Part shown: positions 1-7,831 of the stretch, piece by piece
Position numbering within the stretch: position 1 is the first letter of the stretch
Layout of the letters: the number at the start of each line of letters is the position of its first letter
Assembly (NCBI GenBank): GCA_022745215.1
Contig: JAIIWC010000011.1
Location: 1-34,895 of the forward strand
DNA length: 34,895 nt
From: Collinsella sp.
GTDB taxonomy: Bacteria > Actinomycetota > Coriobacteriia > Coriobacteriales > Coriobacteriaceae
Direction of reading: 5' to 3'
Program-made: the position numbers and the translations under genes
Notes under the pieces: model-generated
What the model saw: the letters and a program-made list of their open reading frames with translations, nothing else
What the model was told of the DNA's origin: nothing
The model's database searches: none

Positions 1-1833
1 CTGGCCCGCCGCAAGGTGCTGGCGCAGCAGCTCTACTGCATCGAGACGCTCGCGCGCGTCGATGTGCTGTGCCTGGACAAGACGGGCACCATCACGTCGG
101 GTCGCATGGAGGTCGAGGGTACCTATCCGCTACCGGTCGAGGGTATGGGTGTGGGGGAGAGCGACGCCGCCGTTCCCGTCGATACCACGGTGCTCGATTT
201 TGCGCTGGCTAACGTGGCGCGTGCGACCTCGGCCGATGCCAACGAGACCTGCCAGGCGCTGCTCAACTATTACGCCGATCGCCCGGTCGAGGTGTCTGAG
301 CCGCTGTCGGTCATTCCGTTCTCGTCGTCTAAAAAATGGAGTGGCGCTTCATTTGCGCAGGGCTCCTACGTAATGGGTGCGGCGCAGTTTGTGCTCTCTG
401 ATCGTGCGTTTGCCCAGGTCGAGAACCGTGTCGCCGAGCTTGCCGATACCTGCCGCGTGCTCGTGGTGGCACTCGTGGACGGCTTTACGCCCGATGGCGA
501 TATGGTGGGCGAGGCCGAGCCCGTGGGCTTTGTGACCATCCGCGACGAGATTCGTACCTCGGCGGCCGAGACCATCGGCTACTTTAACGAGCAGGGCGTG
601 ACCCTCAACGTGATCAGTGGCGACGACCCGCGTACGGTGTCGTCGATCGCGCGCGTTGTGGGCGTGCCGGGGGCGGACGCTTATGTGGACGCCACGACGC
701 TCGATACGCCGGCCAAGCTCGATGCCGCAGTGGACCGCTACCATGTCTTTGGTCGTGTGACCCCGCAGCAGAAGCGCGAGCTCGTGCAGGCGCTCAAGCG
801 CCGCGAGCACACCGTGGCCATGACAGGCGACGGCGTCAACGACGTGCTGGCGCTCAAGGAGGCCGACTGCTCCGTGGCCATGGCGGCCGGCTCCGATGCC
901 GCGCGTAACGTGGCCGAGATCGTACTCGTCGACAACGACTTTGCCTCGATGCCCGCCGTGGTGGCCGAGGGCCGTCGCTCCATCAACAACCTGCAGCGTT
1001 CGGCTTCGCTGTTCTTGACCAAGACACTGTTCTCGATGGGCCTGGCGGCGCTGTGCATCGCGCTGCCGCCGTACCCTTTCGAGCCGATTCAGATGACGCT
1101 CATCAACTTCTTCTGCATTGGCGCGCCGGGCTTTGTCTTGGGCCTGGAGCCCAACAATGCTCGCGTGAAGGGGTCGTTCCTGACGAACGTGCTCAAGCGG
1201 GCACTGCCGGCGTCGATTGCGGTCATTTTGGCCGCGGCGCTCGATATCTTTGTGGCGCGCGTGTTTGGCTTTAGCCAGCTCACGCTGTCTACGATGTGCC
1301 TGCTTACGTCGTGCGCGGCGAGCGTCAGCCTGATCTGGCGAATCTCGCAGCCCCTCACGCCCTTACGTGTGGTGCTCTTTGTGTTTGTAGTCGCCGGCAT
1401 CTTGGTAGGCGTTATCGGATTCCCGGAGCTGCTGTCTATTGCCAACCTGTCGATGGGCCAGATGGTTATCTTGGCTGTCATCGTGGTCTTTACCTGCTCG
1501 GTGTTCTTTAAGCTCGCCACGATGATGGATTCGCTCAGGCCGCGTCGTCGTCATGCCGCAACTGGTTTTGGCCGCGGTGTGCGCGTCCGCCTGGGTCGCG
1601 GTGGCGGCAAGGTGAGCTCGACGGGTTCGACGGCGGAGCGTTTTGCCAAGCGCGTCGCCGCCGACATGGCGCAGCGCCGCGAAGCTCGCACCGTTCGCGA
1701 GGCCGAGGCCCGCGCACTCGAGGGCGTGGCCCAGGCCCAGCCCAAGAAAAAGAAGGGTACCGGAGCCAAGCGCTCTCGCGTAACCAAGTCCGCCCAAGGC
1801 ATCAAAGTCTCGATGCCCAAGAAAAAGAAGTAG
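1..1833 (+). CDS. P-type cation-transporting ATPase, CtpE-like (5' end missing)
   Basis: Membrane pump that couples ATP hydrolysis to cation transport. The frame is open from base 1, so the gene begins before the window and the N-terminal membrane and actuator (TGES) parts are not seen. Visible are the phosphorylation motif DKTGT (Asp codon at 76-78), an FSSSKKWSG nucleotide-domain motif and the hinge motif MTGDGVND (820-843). About six hydrophobic segments follow, as in P-type ATPases with ten membrane helices. The SSxKW motif and general shape resemble mycobacterial CtpE, a proposed calcium pump; the ion is an inference. After the last membrane helix (about base 1537) comes a very basic tail of about 98 residues ending in KKKK, which is unusual for the family. 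It reads alone, with 119 bp before the next gene. Confidence 0.9.
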   Translation: MARRKVLAQQLYCIETLARVDVLCLDKTGTITSGRMEVEGTYPLPVEGMGVGESDAAVPVDTTVLDFALANVARATSADANETCQALLNYYADRPVEVSEPLSVIPFSSSKKWSGASFAQGSYVMGAAQFVLSDRAFAQVENRVAELADTCRVLVVALVDGFTPDGDMVGEAEPVGFVTIRDEIRTSAAETIGYFNEQGVTLNVISGDDPRTVSSIARVVGVPGADAYVDATTLDTPAKLDAAVDRYHVFGRVTPQQKRELVQALKRREHTVAMTGDGVNDVLALKEADCSVAMAAGSDAARNVAEIVLVDNDFASMPAVVAEGRRSINNLQRSASLFLTKTLFSMGLAALCIALPPYPFEPIQMTLINFFCIGAPGFVLGLEPNNARVKGSFLTNVLKRALPASIAVILAAALDIFVARVFGFSQLTLSTMCLLTSCAASVSLIWRISQPLTPLRVVLFVFVVAGILVGVIGFPELLSIANLSMGQMVILAVIVVFTCSVFFKLATMMDSLRPRRRHAATGFGRGVRVRLGRGGGKVSSTGSTAERFAKRVAADMAQRREARTVREAEARALEGVAQAQPKKKKGTGAKRSRVTKSAQGIKVSMPKKKK

Positions 1834-1880
1834 TCCGCGGCCTTCAGGGATGATTTTTCTGGCGATGTTGAATTGGTGCC

Positions 1881-1912
1881 TTGCTCCTGTGGGGCCGTGG
1901 CGATGTTATGCT
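1881..1912 (+). promoter_or_regulatory. Possible promoter of the zinc-ribbon gene
   Basis: A TATGCT -10-like hexamer lies at 1907-1912, 40 bp before the GTG start. The best -35 candidate is TTGCTC at 1881-1886, but its spacing of 20 is long. The 119-bp gap after the ATPase gene makes a separate promoter likely. The exact site is weakly supported. Confidence 0.3.
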
Positions 1913-1952
1913 CTAACCTCGATTATTTGAATTGCTTCGAAAAGAGGATGCC

Positions 1953-3095
1953 GTGATCTGCCCGCATTGCCTTAAGACTATCGAGGACGGCGCCTCGTTC
2001 TGCCCCTACTGCAACGCCTATGTGGGTCCGGGCGATGGTCCCGAGCACACCGAGTTCGTGTTCTGTGAGGGCTGCGGTGCCCGTCTTTCTCCGCATGATC
2101 GTACGTGCCCCAAATGCGGACGCCCTGCTCCGGGTATCCTCTCCGAGGACGCGGCCGCATCCGACCTGGCAGCGGGCCGCACGGCGGGCTTTCCGCGCCT
2201 AACGCAAGAGCAGATCGACACCGAGGTGCCGCATGCGCCGGTCTCTGCCGCTGCGGTGCTTTCGGACGCCGCCGACCCCAATGAGACCTGCGTGCTGCCG
2301 GCTTTCGATAAGGATTTCGGTATTCCCAAGGTCGATATTCCCATGCCCGTTTCCCTGCACGACGATGCTCAAAAACCCAAGCGCAAGGTGCACCCCGACG
2401 AGGACGCCTATCACAAGCACAAGCGTCATATTCCCAAGCCGCTTATCGTAATCGCGGTCCTTGCCGTCGTTTGCGGCGGTGCCTATTGGTTCGTGACGAC
2501 CGATCCCATGGGTGTTATGCCCGGCTTCTACGACCAGTTTGGCCAAGCTGCACAGACCACCTTCCCCACGCGCCAAAAGGGCGAGGCCACTGAGGACGAT
2601 GCCAAGCAGGACGATTCTGCGGAGGTGGTCCAGGAAGAAACCGTGCTCACCGATGATCAGCTCTATACCAGGCTGGACGGTCTGTATCAGACCATCGTGT
2701 CCTATGCTGACGAGGACCAGATTGGCGAGGTCATCGATTCCTTTAACAACGGCTATCTCCGAACGCCGCTGTCCACCCGTCAGGAGCTGTCGCAGAGTGC
2801 CTACGCCCTGCGTGACCAGATTAAAAAGACGCAAGATGAGCTCAACAATCTTAAGTATCAGGACGATACGGTCTATGCGGACGACATCGCCCACTTAAAG
2901 CAGCTTGCCGAGTGGATGTATGAGCGCGTTGACGTGATCTGCCAGAGCTGGGATATCTCGCTGGCCATTCCCGATGGCGAGTCGATGAGTTCCCACCAAA
3001 GCGAGATCCTGGCGCCCATCGCGCAGGGTGGCAACAGCGCGCTGAACCAGTACGACGCCAATGTGGGTTCCTGGAAGCCGCAGCAGCGTTCCTAA
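1953..3095 (+). CDS. Double zinc-ribbon, single-pass membrane protein of unknown function
   Basis: Family not recognised beyond its zinc ribbons. The N-terminus has two CxxC pairs of one ribbon (C3/C6, C17/C20) and a second set (C38/C41, C52/C55). A Pro/Ala-rich linker and a Lys/His-rich stretch follow, then one membrane helix at about residues 163-182. The C-terminal ~200 residues start acidic and then become helical and Gln/Asp-rich. The positive residues before the helix suggest ribbons inside the cell and the C-terminal domain outside. GTG at 1953 is chosen because AAAGAGG (1941-1947) sits at good spacing; an in-frame TTG at 1932 has no such site. It stands 107 bp before a cyclophilin gene and near a TPR protein of similar topology. 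Function is unknown. Confidence 0.8.
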   Translation: MICPHCLKTIEDGASFCPYCNAYVGPGDGPEHTEFVFCEGCGARLSPHDRTCPKCGRPAPGILSEDAAASDLAAGRTAGFPRLTQEQIDTEVPHAPVSAAAVLSDAADPNETCVLPAFDKDFGIPKVDIPMPVSLHDDAQKPKRKVHPDEDAYHKHKRHIPKPLIVIAVLAVVCGGAYWFVTTDPMGVMPGFYDQFGQAAQTTFPTRQKGEATEDDAKQDDSAEVVQEETVLTDDQLYTRLDGLYQTIVSYADEDQIGEVIDSFNNGYLRTPLSTRQELSQSAYALRDQIKKTQDELNNLKYQDDTVYADDIAHLKQLAEWMYERVDVICQSWDISLAIPDGESMSSHQSEILAPIAQGGNSALNQYDANVGSWKPQQRS

Positions 3096-3133
3096 AATTA
3101 GTTCGCCATAGTCGGCATAACCTACGTGCGCAA

Positions 3134-3163
3134 TTGATGTAAGCCCGTGCTTATTGCTACAAT
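3134..3163 (+). promoter_or_regulatory. Promoter of the cyclophilin/TPR gene pair
   Basis: TTGATG (3134-3139) and TACAAT (3158-3163) are separated by 18 bp and lie 39 bp before the ATG at 3203. This is a good match to a housekeeping-sigma promoter. It should drive the cyclophilin gene and the TPR gene 11 bp downstream of it. Confidence 0.65.
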
Positions 3164-3202
3164 TCGTACAAATATGCTTTAAACGCACGAGGAAGGAACC
3201 AC

Positions 3203-3745
3203 ATGTTTGGTTTTAAGAAAGAGCTCTACACGCCCGAGTATCAGCTTGTCGGCGACGAGTGCGCCGTAATCGAGACGTCGAAGGGTACCATCAAGGTCAA
3301 GTTTGACGGCGAGGGCGCTCCCATTCATGTCGCGAACTTCTGCGAGCTTTCCACGATGGGCTTCTATGATGGCCTTAAGTTCCATCGCTATGTGCCCGGT
3401 TTTGTCATCCAGGGCGGGGACCCCAATACCCGCGACATGTCCGGCGCCGACGTCGCTGCCGGTCTTGAGGGCCCCGACGGCATGCCCGGTACCGGTGGCC
3501 CCGGCTACTGCATCAAGGGCGAGTTTGCCACCAATCCGCGCAACAGCCATGTCGATGGCGCCCTTGCCATGGCACGCTCCATGGACCCCGATTCCGCGGG
3601 TTCGCAGTTCTACTTCTGCCTGGGCGCCCAGCATAACCTCGATTCCGGTTACACCGTCTTTGGTACCACGGTCGAGGGTCTCGATGTGATTTCGCAGCTG
3701 CGTGCCGGCGACGAGATCGTCCATGTCGAGATCGTTCACGAGTAA
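3203..3745 (+). CDS. Cyclophilin-type peptidyl-prolyl cis-trans isomerase
   Basis: Cyclophilin that speeds cis-trans isomerisation of X-Pro bonds during protein folding. The 180-residue protein is one cyclophilin domain with no signal peptide, so it is probably cytoplasmic. The core motif FHRYVPGFVIQGGDP spans residues 60-74 and holds the catalytic Arg (R62), Phe (F67) and Gln (Q70). GSQFYF (133-138) gives the second half of the pocket and TVFG (151-154) the usual final strand. The residue equivalent to the cyclosporin-contacting Trp of human CypA seems to be Leu or nearby, as in many bacterial members. The ATG follows GAGGAAGG at good spacing. The TPR gene starts 11 bp after its stop, so the two are probably co-transcribed. 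Confidence 0.93.
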   Translation: MFGFKKELYTPEYQLVGDECAVIETSKGTIKVKFDGEGAPIHVANFCELSTMGFYDGLKFHRYVPGFVIQGGDPNTRDMSGADVAAGLEGPDGMPGTGGPGYCIKGEFATNPRNSHVDGALAMARSMDPDSAGSQFYFCLGAQHNLDSGYTVFGTTVEGLDVISQLRAGDEIVHVEIVHE

Positions 3746-3756
3746 AGGGGGCTTCC

Positions 3757-5061
3757 TTGAATAGCCAGCTGATCCAACAGGGCCGCGCCGCTTACCGCGC
3801 GGGTGATTTTTCCGCTGCAGCCCAGATGCTTGGGGCGGCAAAGACTCCCGATGAGATTATGGGCGAGGCAGATCACCTTCGTGGCAACGCCTTGATGCAC
3901 CTGGGCATGTATGCCGAGGCCGCCGAGGCCTATGCCGCCGCCCTCAACGACGGCACCTACGGCAAGCGCGGCGCGCTGCTCACCAACCGCGGCAAGGCGC
4001 TCGCCGCCGTGGGCGACTACACGACGGCCGCCCAGGCGTTCTCTGCTGCTACGCAGGATGCTTCCTATGCCACGCCGTTCAAGGCCTATCTGGGTCTAGG
4101 CAATGCGCTGTTCCTGTCGGGCGACTATGCCAACGCGGGAACCGCCTTCCGTCAGGCTGCCATCGACGGTGCCAACCCGGCTCCTGCTGCCGCCCTTGGC
4201 GAGCTCGGCCGCTGCTTCATCAAGCTTGGCCGACCCGCGGATGCCGTGGAGACCTACCGCACGGCTATCGACTTTGCCGGCCCCCGCGACGACACGCGTG
4301 CGCTTAACGCCGGCATGGGTCAGGCGCTTTCTGCCGCCGGCCGTCCCTCCGACGCACTCGATGCCTTTAACGCCGCTACTGCCGATGGCATCTACCAGCT
4401 CACCTCCGAGCAGGCCGATGAGCTTGCGCGCGTGCACGATTCGCTTGCCGCGCTGTCTGCCCAGACGGCTATGGCCACGGCTCCGGCGCCCGCGATGGAT
4501 GCTCCTGCCGTCGATCCTCTCGATCCTACGGGCGCGACCGGTCAGTTTATGCCCGATCCCTCGGACACCGGCTTCTTTACGCTGTCCGAGTCCGAGATGG
4601 TCCAGCAGGATCGTCAGGATCGTAAGCAGGCCAAGGTCCGTCGTCGCCATCGCCACACGGGCCTCAAAGTCTTCATCGTGCTGCTTCTGCTCATTTTGAT
4701 CGCCGCGGGCGGTCTGGGCTTTGCCTACACGCGCGGCTTTGGCTTCCCGTCTCAGGAGTCTGTCGTTACCGATCTGTTCCAGGCTGCCGGCGACGGTGAC
4801 ACCGCAAAGGCCGAGTCTTGCCTGGCCTCGAACCTGTCCGAGGACGCTAAGTCGATGATCATCTCCTCGATTCCGCAGGGTGCCACCGTGTCCGTCGAGG
4901 GCATGGATCAGTCCATGACCGAGACGACCGCTAAGGTGAAGGCATCGCTGTCCAAGGGCGGCGAGCAGGAGTACACCGTCAAATTCGTGCGCTCCGACAA
5001 CCATATCGGCTGGGCCGTTTCTTCGCTTGATATGGATTTCTCGGCTGCTGACAACCAGTAG
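3757..5061 (+). CDS. Tetratricopeptide-repeat, single-pass membrane protein
   Basis: Residues 1 to about 230 form a run of Ala-rich TPR-type helical pairs (for example around AAQAFSAATQ and AAIDGANPAPAAALGELGR), normally a protein-binding scaffold. An Ala/Pro-rich linker and a basic patch (KVRRRHRH) lead into one membrane helix at about residues 303-325. The C-terminal ~100 residues form a small domain (FQAAGDGDTAKAESCL onward) that resembles DUF4878/lumazine-binding-like extracytoplasmic domains; that likeness is an inference. The basic patch predicts TPRs inside and the small domain outside. The start is TTG at 3757, behind AAAGGGGG (3744-3751). It ends before a hairpin and the mreB gene. 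It could link cytoplasmic partners to the envelope, but its role is unknown. Confidence 0.82.
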   Translation: MNSQLIQQGRAAYRAGDFSAAAQMLGAAKTPDEIMGEADHLRGNALMHLGMYAEAAEAYAAALNDGTYGKRGALLTNRGKALAAVGDYTTAAQAFSAATQDASYATPFKAYLGLGNALFLSGDYANAGTAFRQAAIDGANPAPAAALGELGRCFIKLGRPADAVETYRTAIDFAGPRDDTRALNAGMGQALSAAGRPSDALDAFNAATADGIYQLTSEQADELARVHDSLAALSAQTAMATAPAPAMDAPAVDPLDPTGATGQFMPDPSDTGFFTLSESEMVQQDRQDRKQAKVRRRHRHTGLKVFIVLLLLILIAAGGLGFAYTRGFGFPSQESVVTDLFQAAGDGDTAKAESCLASNLSEDAKSMIISSIPQGATVSVEGMDQSMTETTAKVKASLSKGGEQEYTVKFVRSDNHIGWAVSSLDMDFSAADNQ

Positions 5062-5083
5062 TGACCTTATGGGATTTAGCTTT

Positions 5084-5116
5084 GCCCGGCGCTTCACCGC
5101 AAGTGAGGCGCCGGGC
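5084..5116 (+). terminator. Strong hairpin after the TPR gene, probable terminator
   Basis: A 14-bp stem (5084-5097 with 5103-5116, one G-T wobble) closes a 5-base loop, CGCAA. Only two T residues follow, so it is not a classic intrinsic terminator. Its place between the TPR stop and mreB fits a transcript end or RNA-stabilising structure. Confidence 0.55.
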
Positions 5117-5176
5117 TTGCGCTAGTATGATGAGCTAGTAGTTTTCCAGCAATCATCCAACACATCAGGAGTTGCG

Positions 5177-6220
5177 TTGTTTTCTTTGATGGATATGTTC
5201 TTCGGTAGCTATGCGGGCGATCTTGCCATCGACCTCGGCACCGCAAATACGCTTGTCTCCGTGCGCGGCAAGGGCATCGTCATTCGCGAGCCCTCCGTTG
5301 TCGCCATCGACAAGAACGACGAGCGCATCCTGGCGGTCGGTATCGAGGCAAAGCGCATGCTCGGCCGTACGCCCGGCAACATCGTGGCCGTTCGTCCCCT
5401 GAAGGACGGCGTCATCGCCGACTTCGATGTTACCGAGGCCATGCTTCGCTACTTTATCGACAAGGCGTCCGAGAAGCGCTATCCGTGGACTCCGCGTCCG
5501 CGTGTTGTCGTCTGCGTTCCCTCCGGTGTCACGTCGGTCGAGAAGCGCGCTGTCTTTGAGGCCACGATCCAGGCCGGTGCCCGCCAGGCCTATCTGATCG
5601 AAGAGCCTATGGCCGCCGCTATCGGTGCCGACCTGCCCGTCGAGGAACCCACCGGCTCCATGGTCATCGACATCGGTGGTGGTACCACCGAGGTTGCCGT
5701 TATCGCTATGGGCGGCATCGTCGTCTCGCAGTCCATCCGTATTGCCGGCGACGAGTTCGATCAGGCCATCCTTACGCACGTTCGCGATGCCTACAACCTG
5801 GCCATCGGCGAGCGTACGGCAGAGGACATCAAGATCAAGGTCGGCTCCGCCGTGCCGCTCAAGGACGAGCTCGACGTCGAGGTCAACGGCCGCGACGTGA
5901 TCACCGGTCTGCCCAAGACCGTGCGCATCGAGAGCGAGGAGATTCGTCGCGCGCTCAACAAGCCGCTCGACGAGATGGCCAAGGCCGTCAAGGACGCACT
6001 CGACGCTACGCCTCCCGATCTTGCCTCGGACCTTATGTATTACGGCATTTTGCTGACCGGTGGCGGTGCGCTACTGCGCGGTCTCGACGTGCGCCTGCGC
6101 GATGAGACCGGCGTTTCGGTCAACGTCAGCCCCACGGCGCTTGATAACGTTGTTAACGGCTGTGCCCGCGTGCTCGAGGCCAATGCGTTTGATGGCGGCT
6201 TCGTCCAGACCAATGCTTAA
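5177..6220 (+). CDS. mreB: Rod shape-determining protein MreB
   Basis: Bacterial actin homologue whose membrane-bound filaments direct lateral wall synthesis. It is 347 residues, normal for the family. The ATP-binding motifs are clear: DLGTANT (residues 19-25), DIGGGTTEVAV starting at D165, and the C-terminal LLTGGGALLRG loop. The N-terminal segment MFSLMDMFFG is hydrophobic and could serve as the membrane-binding helix seen in other MreBs. The start is TTG at 5177 with AGGAG at 5167-5171. It leads the run mreB-mreC-mreD-mrdA-rodA. A TATGAT element at 5126-5131 could be its -10 box, but I see no convincing -35. Confidence 0.97.
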   Translation: MFSLMDMFFGSYAGDLAIDLGTANTLVSVRGKGIVIREPSVVAIDKNDERILAVGIEAKRMLGRTPGNIVAVRPLKDGVIADFDVTEAMLRYFIDKASEKRYPWTPRPRVVVCVPSGVTSVEKRAVFEATIQAGARQAYLIEEPMAAAIGADLPVEEPTGSMVIDIGGGTTEVAVIAMGGIVVSQSIRIAGDEFDQAILTHVRDAYNLAIGERTAEDIKIKVGSAVPLKDELDVEVNGRDVITGLPKTVRIESEEIRRALNKPLDEMAKAVKDALDATPPDLASDLMYYGILLTGGGALLRGLDVRLRDETGVSVNVSPTALDNVVNGCARVLEANAFDGGFVQTNA

Positions 6221-6241
6221 TTTCCAAAAGGTGGATTCCAT

Positions 6242-7240
6242 TTGGCACGATCTTCGGGTTTCTCCACAAATCTGAATACCAAGCGACAATCAACGGGTAT
6301 GCGCCCGTTGATTGTTTTCAGCCTGATTTCGGTGTTGCTGCTCACGTTTTATATTCGTGAGGGCGAGACGGGGCCGATTCATGCCGTTCGTTCGGGCGTG
6401 ACGACGATTACCTCGCCGGTGCGTTTTCTGGGCTCGGCTGTGGCGGCTCCCTTCAATGCGATCGGTAACGTGTTCTCTAACCTTACGGCGTCACAGGACA
6501 CGCTCGACGAGCTCAAGAAGCAAAACGAGGAGCTGACCTCTAAGGTTGCTGAGCTCTCCGAGGCTCAAAAGACCGCCGAGCGTCTGGAGGGGCTGGTCGG
6601 GCTGCAGTCGACCTACAACCTCAAATCGACCGCTGCTCGTATCGTTGGTGCCTCGGGCGATGCCTGGACCTCGACCGTAACCATCGACAAGGGCTCTGCC
6701 GACGGCCTTACCATCAACATGCCCGTGACGAGTTCGGCCGGTGTTATCGGCCAGATCATCGAAGTCTCGGCCAAGACGTCCACCGTGCGCCTGATTGGCG
6801 ACGAGAACTCGGGCGTGTCCGCTATGGTGCAGGACACGCGCGCCCAGGGCATGCTGCAGGGTCAGGCTGACGGCACGCTGCGTCTTGAGTACGTGAGCGT
6901 CGACTCCGATGTTAAGGTTGGCGACATCATCGTGACCTCGGGCATTGGCGGCGTGTTCCCCAAGGGCCTTCCGCTTGGCACCGTCTCGTCGGTTGAGAAA
7001 TCGGCAAACGACGTGTACTACACCATTGTGGTGCGCGCTCAGACCACGGCCGAGAACAACGAGGAAGTGCTGGTCATTACCTCGCTGACCGACGAACAGT
7101 CAGCTTCGGATGAGGACGTGAGCACCGCTAATAGCACGCCGCAGGGAATGTCGCGCGATGCTGCGACCAAGACGAAGGACGAGAGTTCGGATGACAGTTC
7201 CGACACGTCCGAGACGACCGATTCCGGCTCGAGCGAATAG
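6242..7240 (+). CDS. mreC: Rod shape-determining protein MreC
   Basis: Bitopic membrane protein that links MreB/MreD to PBP2 and activates it. One membrane helix at about residues 21-38 is followed by a coiled coil (about 84-118, ELKKQNEELTSKVAEL region) and then the paired beta-barrel domain (about 125-280). The last ~50 residues are rich in Ser, Thr, Asp and Glu and look disordered; this tail is outside the cell and is longer than in E. coli MreC. The TTG at 6242 is preceded by AAGGTGG (6227-6233). It lies 21 bp after mreB and 11 bp before mreD. Confidence 0.95.
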   Translation: MARSSGFSTNLNTKRQSTGMRPLIVFSLISVLLLTFYIREGETGPIHAVRSGVTTITSPVRFLGSAVAAPFNAIGNVFSNLTASQDTLDELKKQNEELTSKVAELSEAQKTAERLEGLVGLQSTYNLKSTAARIVGASGDAWTSTVTIDKGSADGLTINMPVTSSAGVIGQIIEVSAKTSTVRLIGDENSGVSAMVQDTRAQGMLQGQADGTLRLEYVSVDSDVKVGDIIVTSGIGGVFPKGLPLGTVSSVEKSANDVYYTIVVRAQTTAENNEEVLVITSLTDEQSASDEDVSTANSTPQGMSRDAATKTKDESSDDSSDTSETTDSGSSE

Positions 7241-7251
7241 GGGGCATGTCC

Positions 7252-7818
7252 ATGGATCTACACGAGCAGGGGATGAGCTCCCGTACGTTTGTGATCGCCG
7301 CCATCGCGTGCGTGCTGCTGCAGGCAGGCCTGGCACCGCAGATCTCCATTGCGGGCGGTCGCGTCAACTTCATGATTATCCTGGTGTGCCTAAGCGTGTT
7401 CTCGGGCGACCCGACCCGTGCCGTTGTGTGCGGTTTTTGCAGCGGCTTGTTTTATGACCTGTCCGCTGCCGTGCCGGTGGGCGTTATGTCGCTCCTGCTG
7501 ACCGTGGGTTCTTTTGCCCTGGTGCACAGCGCCGTCGGTCAGACGGGCGGTACCCCGAGTGCGCGCGGCGTCACTGTGGGTGTCTTTGCGCTCGTCATTA
7601 ATGTGATCTACAGCATCATCTTGCTGTTTATGGGTTTGGAGACGAGCTTTGTTGTGGCGATCTTCGGCCATGCGCTGCCGTCCTCGATCCTGACGGGTCT
7701 GGTTGCCATTCCGTTTTTGATGTCCGGCGTCGTGCCGCAGTCCGGCTATGGATTCTCCGCACGTGGCGGACGCCAGACGGGTATGCGCTTTAAGCCCAAG
7801 ACCCGCAAGCTCAAATAG
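7252..7818 (+). CDS. mreD: Rod shape-determining protein MreD
   Basis: Integral membrane partner of MreC in the elongation machinery. The 188-residue protein is nearly all hydrophobic, with about five or six membrane helices, as usual for MreD, and ends in a short basic tail (KPKTRKLK). ATG at 7252 is preferred to the in-frame ATG at 7246 because AGGGGG (7239-7244) is 7 bases from the former and only 1 base from the latter. Identification rests on size, hydrophobicity, weak family motifs such as the FSGDPTRAVVCGFCSGL segment, and its fixed place between mreC and the PBP2 gene. Confidence 0.92.
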   Translation: MDLHEQGMSSRTFVIAAIACVLLQAGLAPQISIAGGRVNFMIILVCLSVFSGDPTRAVVCGFCSGLFYDLSAAVPVGVMSLLLTVGSFALVHSAVGQTGGTPSARGVTVGVFALVINVIYSIILLFMGLETSFVVAIFGHALPSSILTGLVAIPFLMSGVVPQSGYGFSARGGRQTGMRFKPKTRKLK

Positions 7819-7831
7819 GGGAGGCCCGTAG

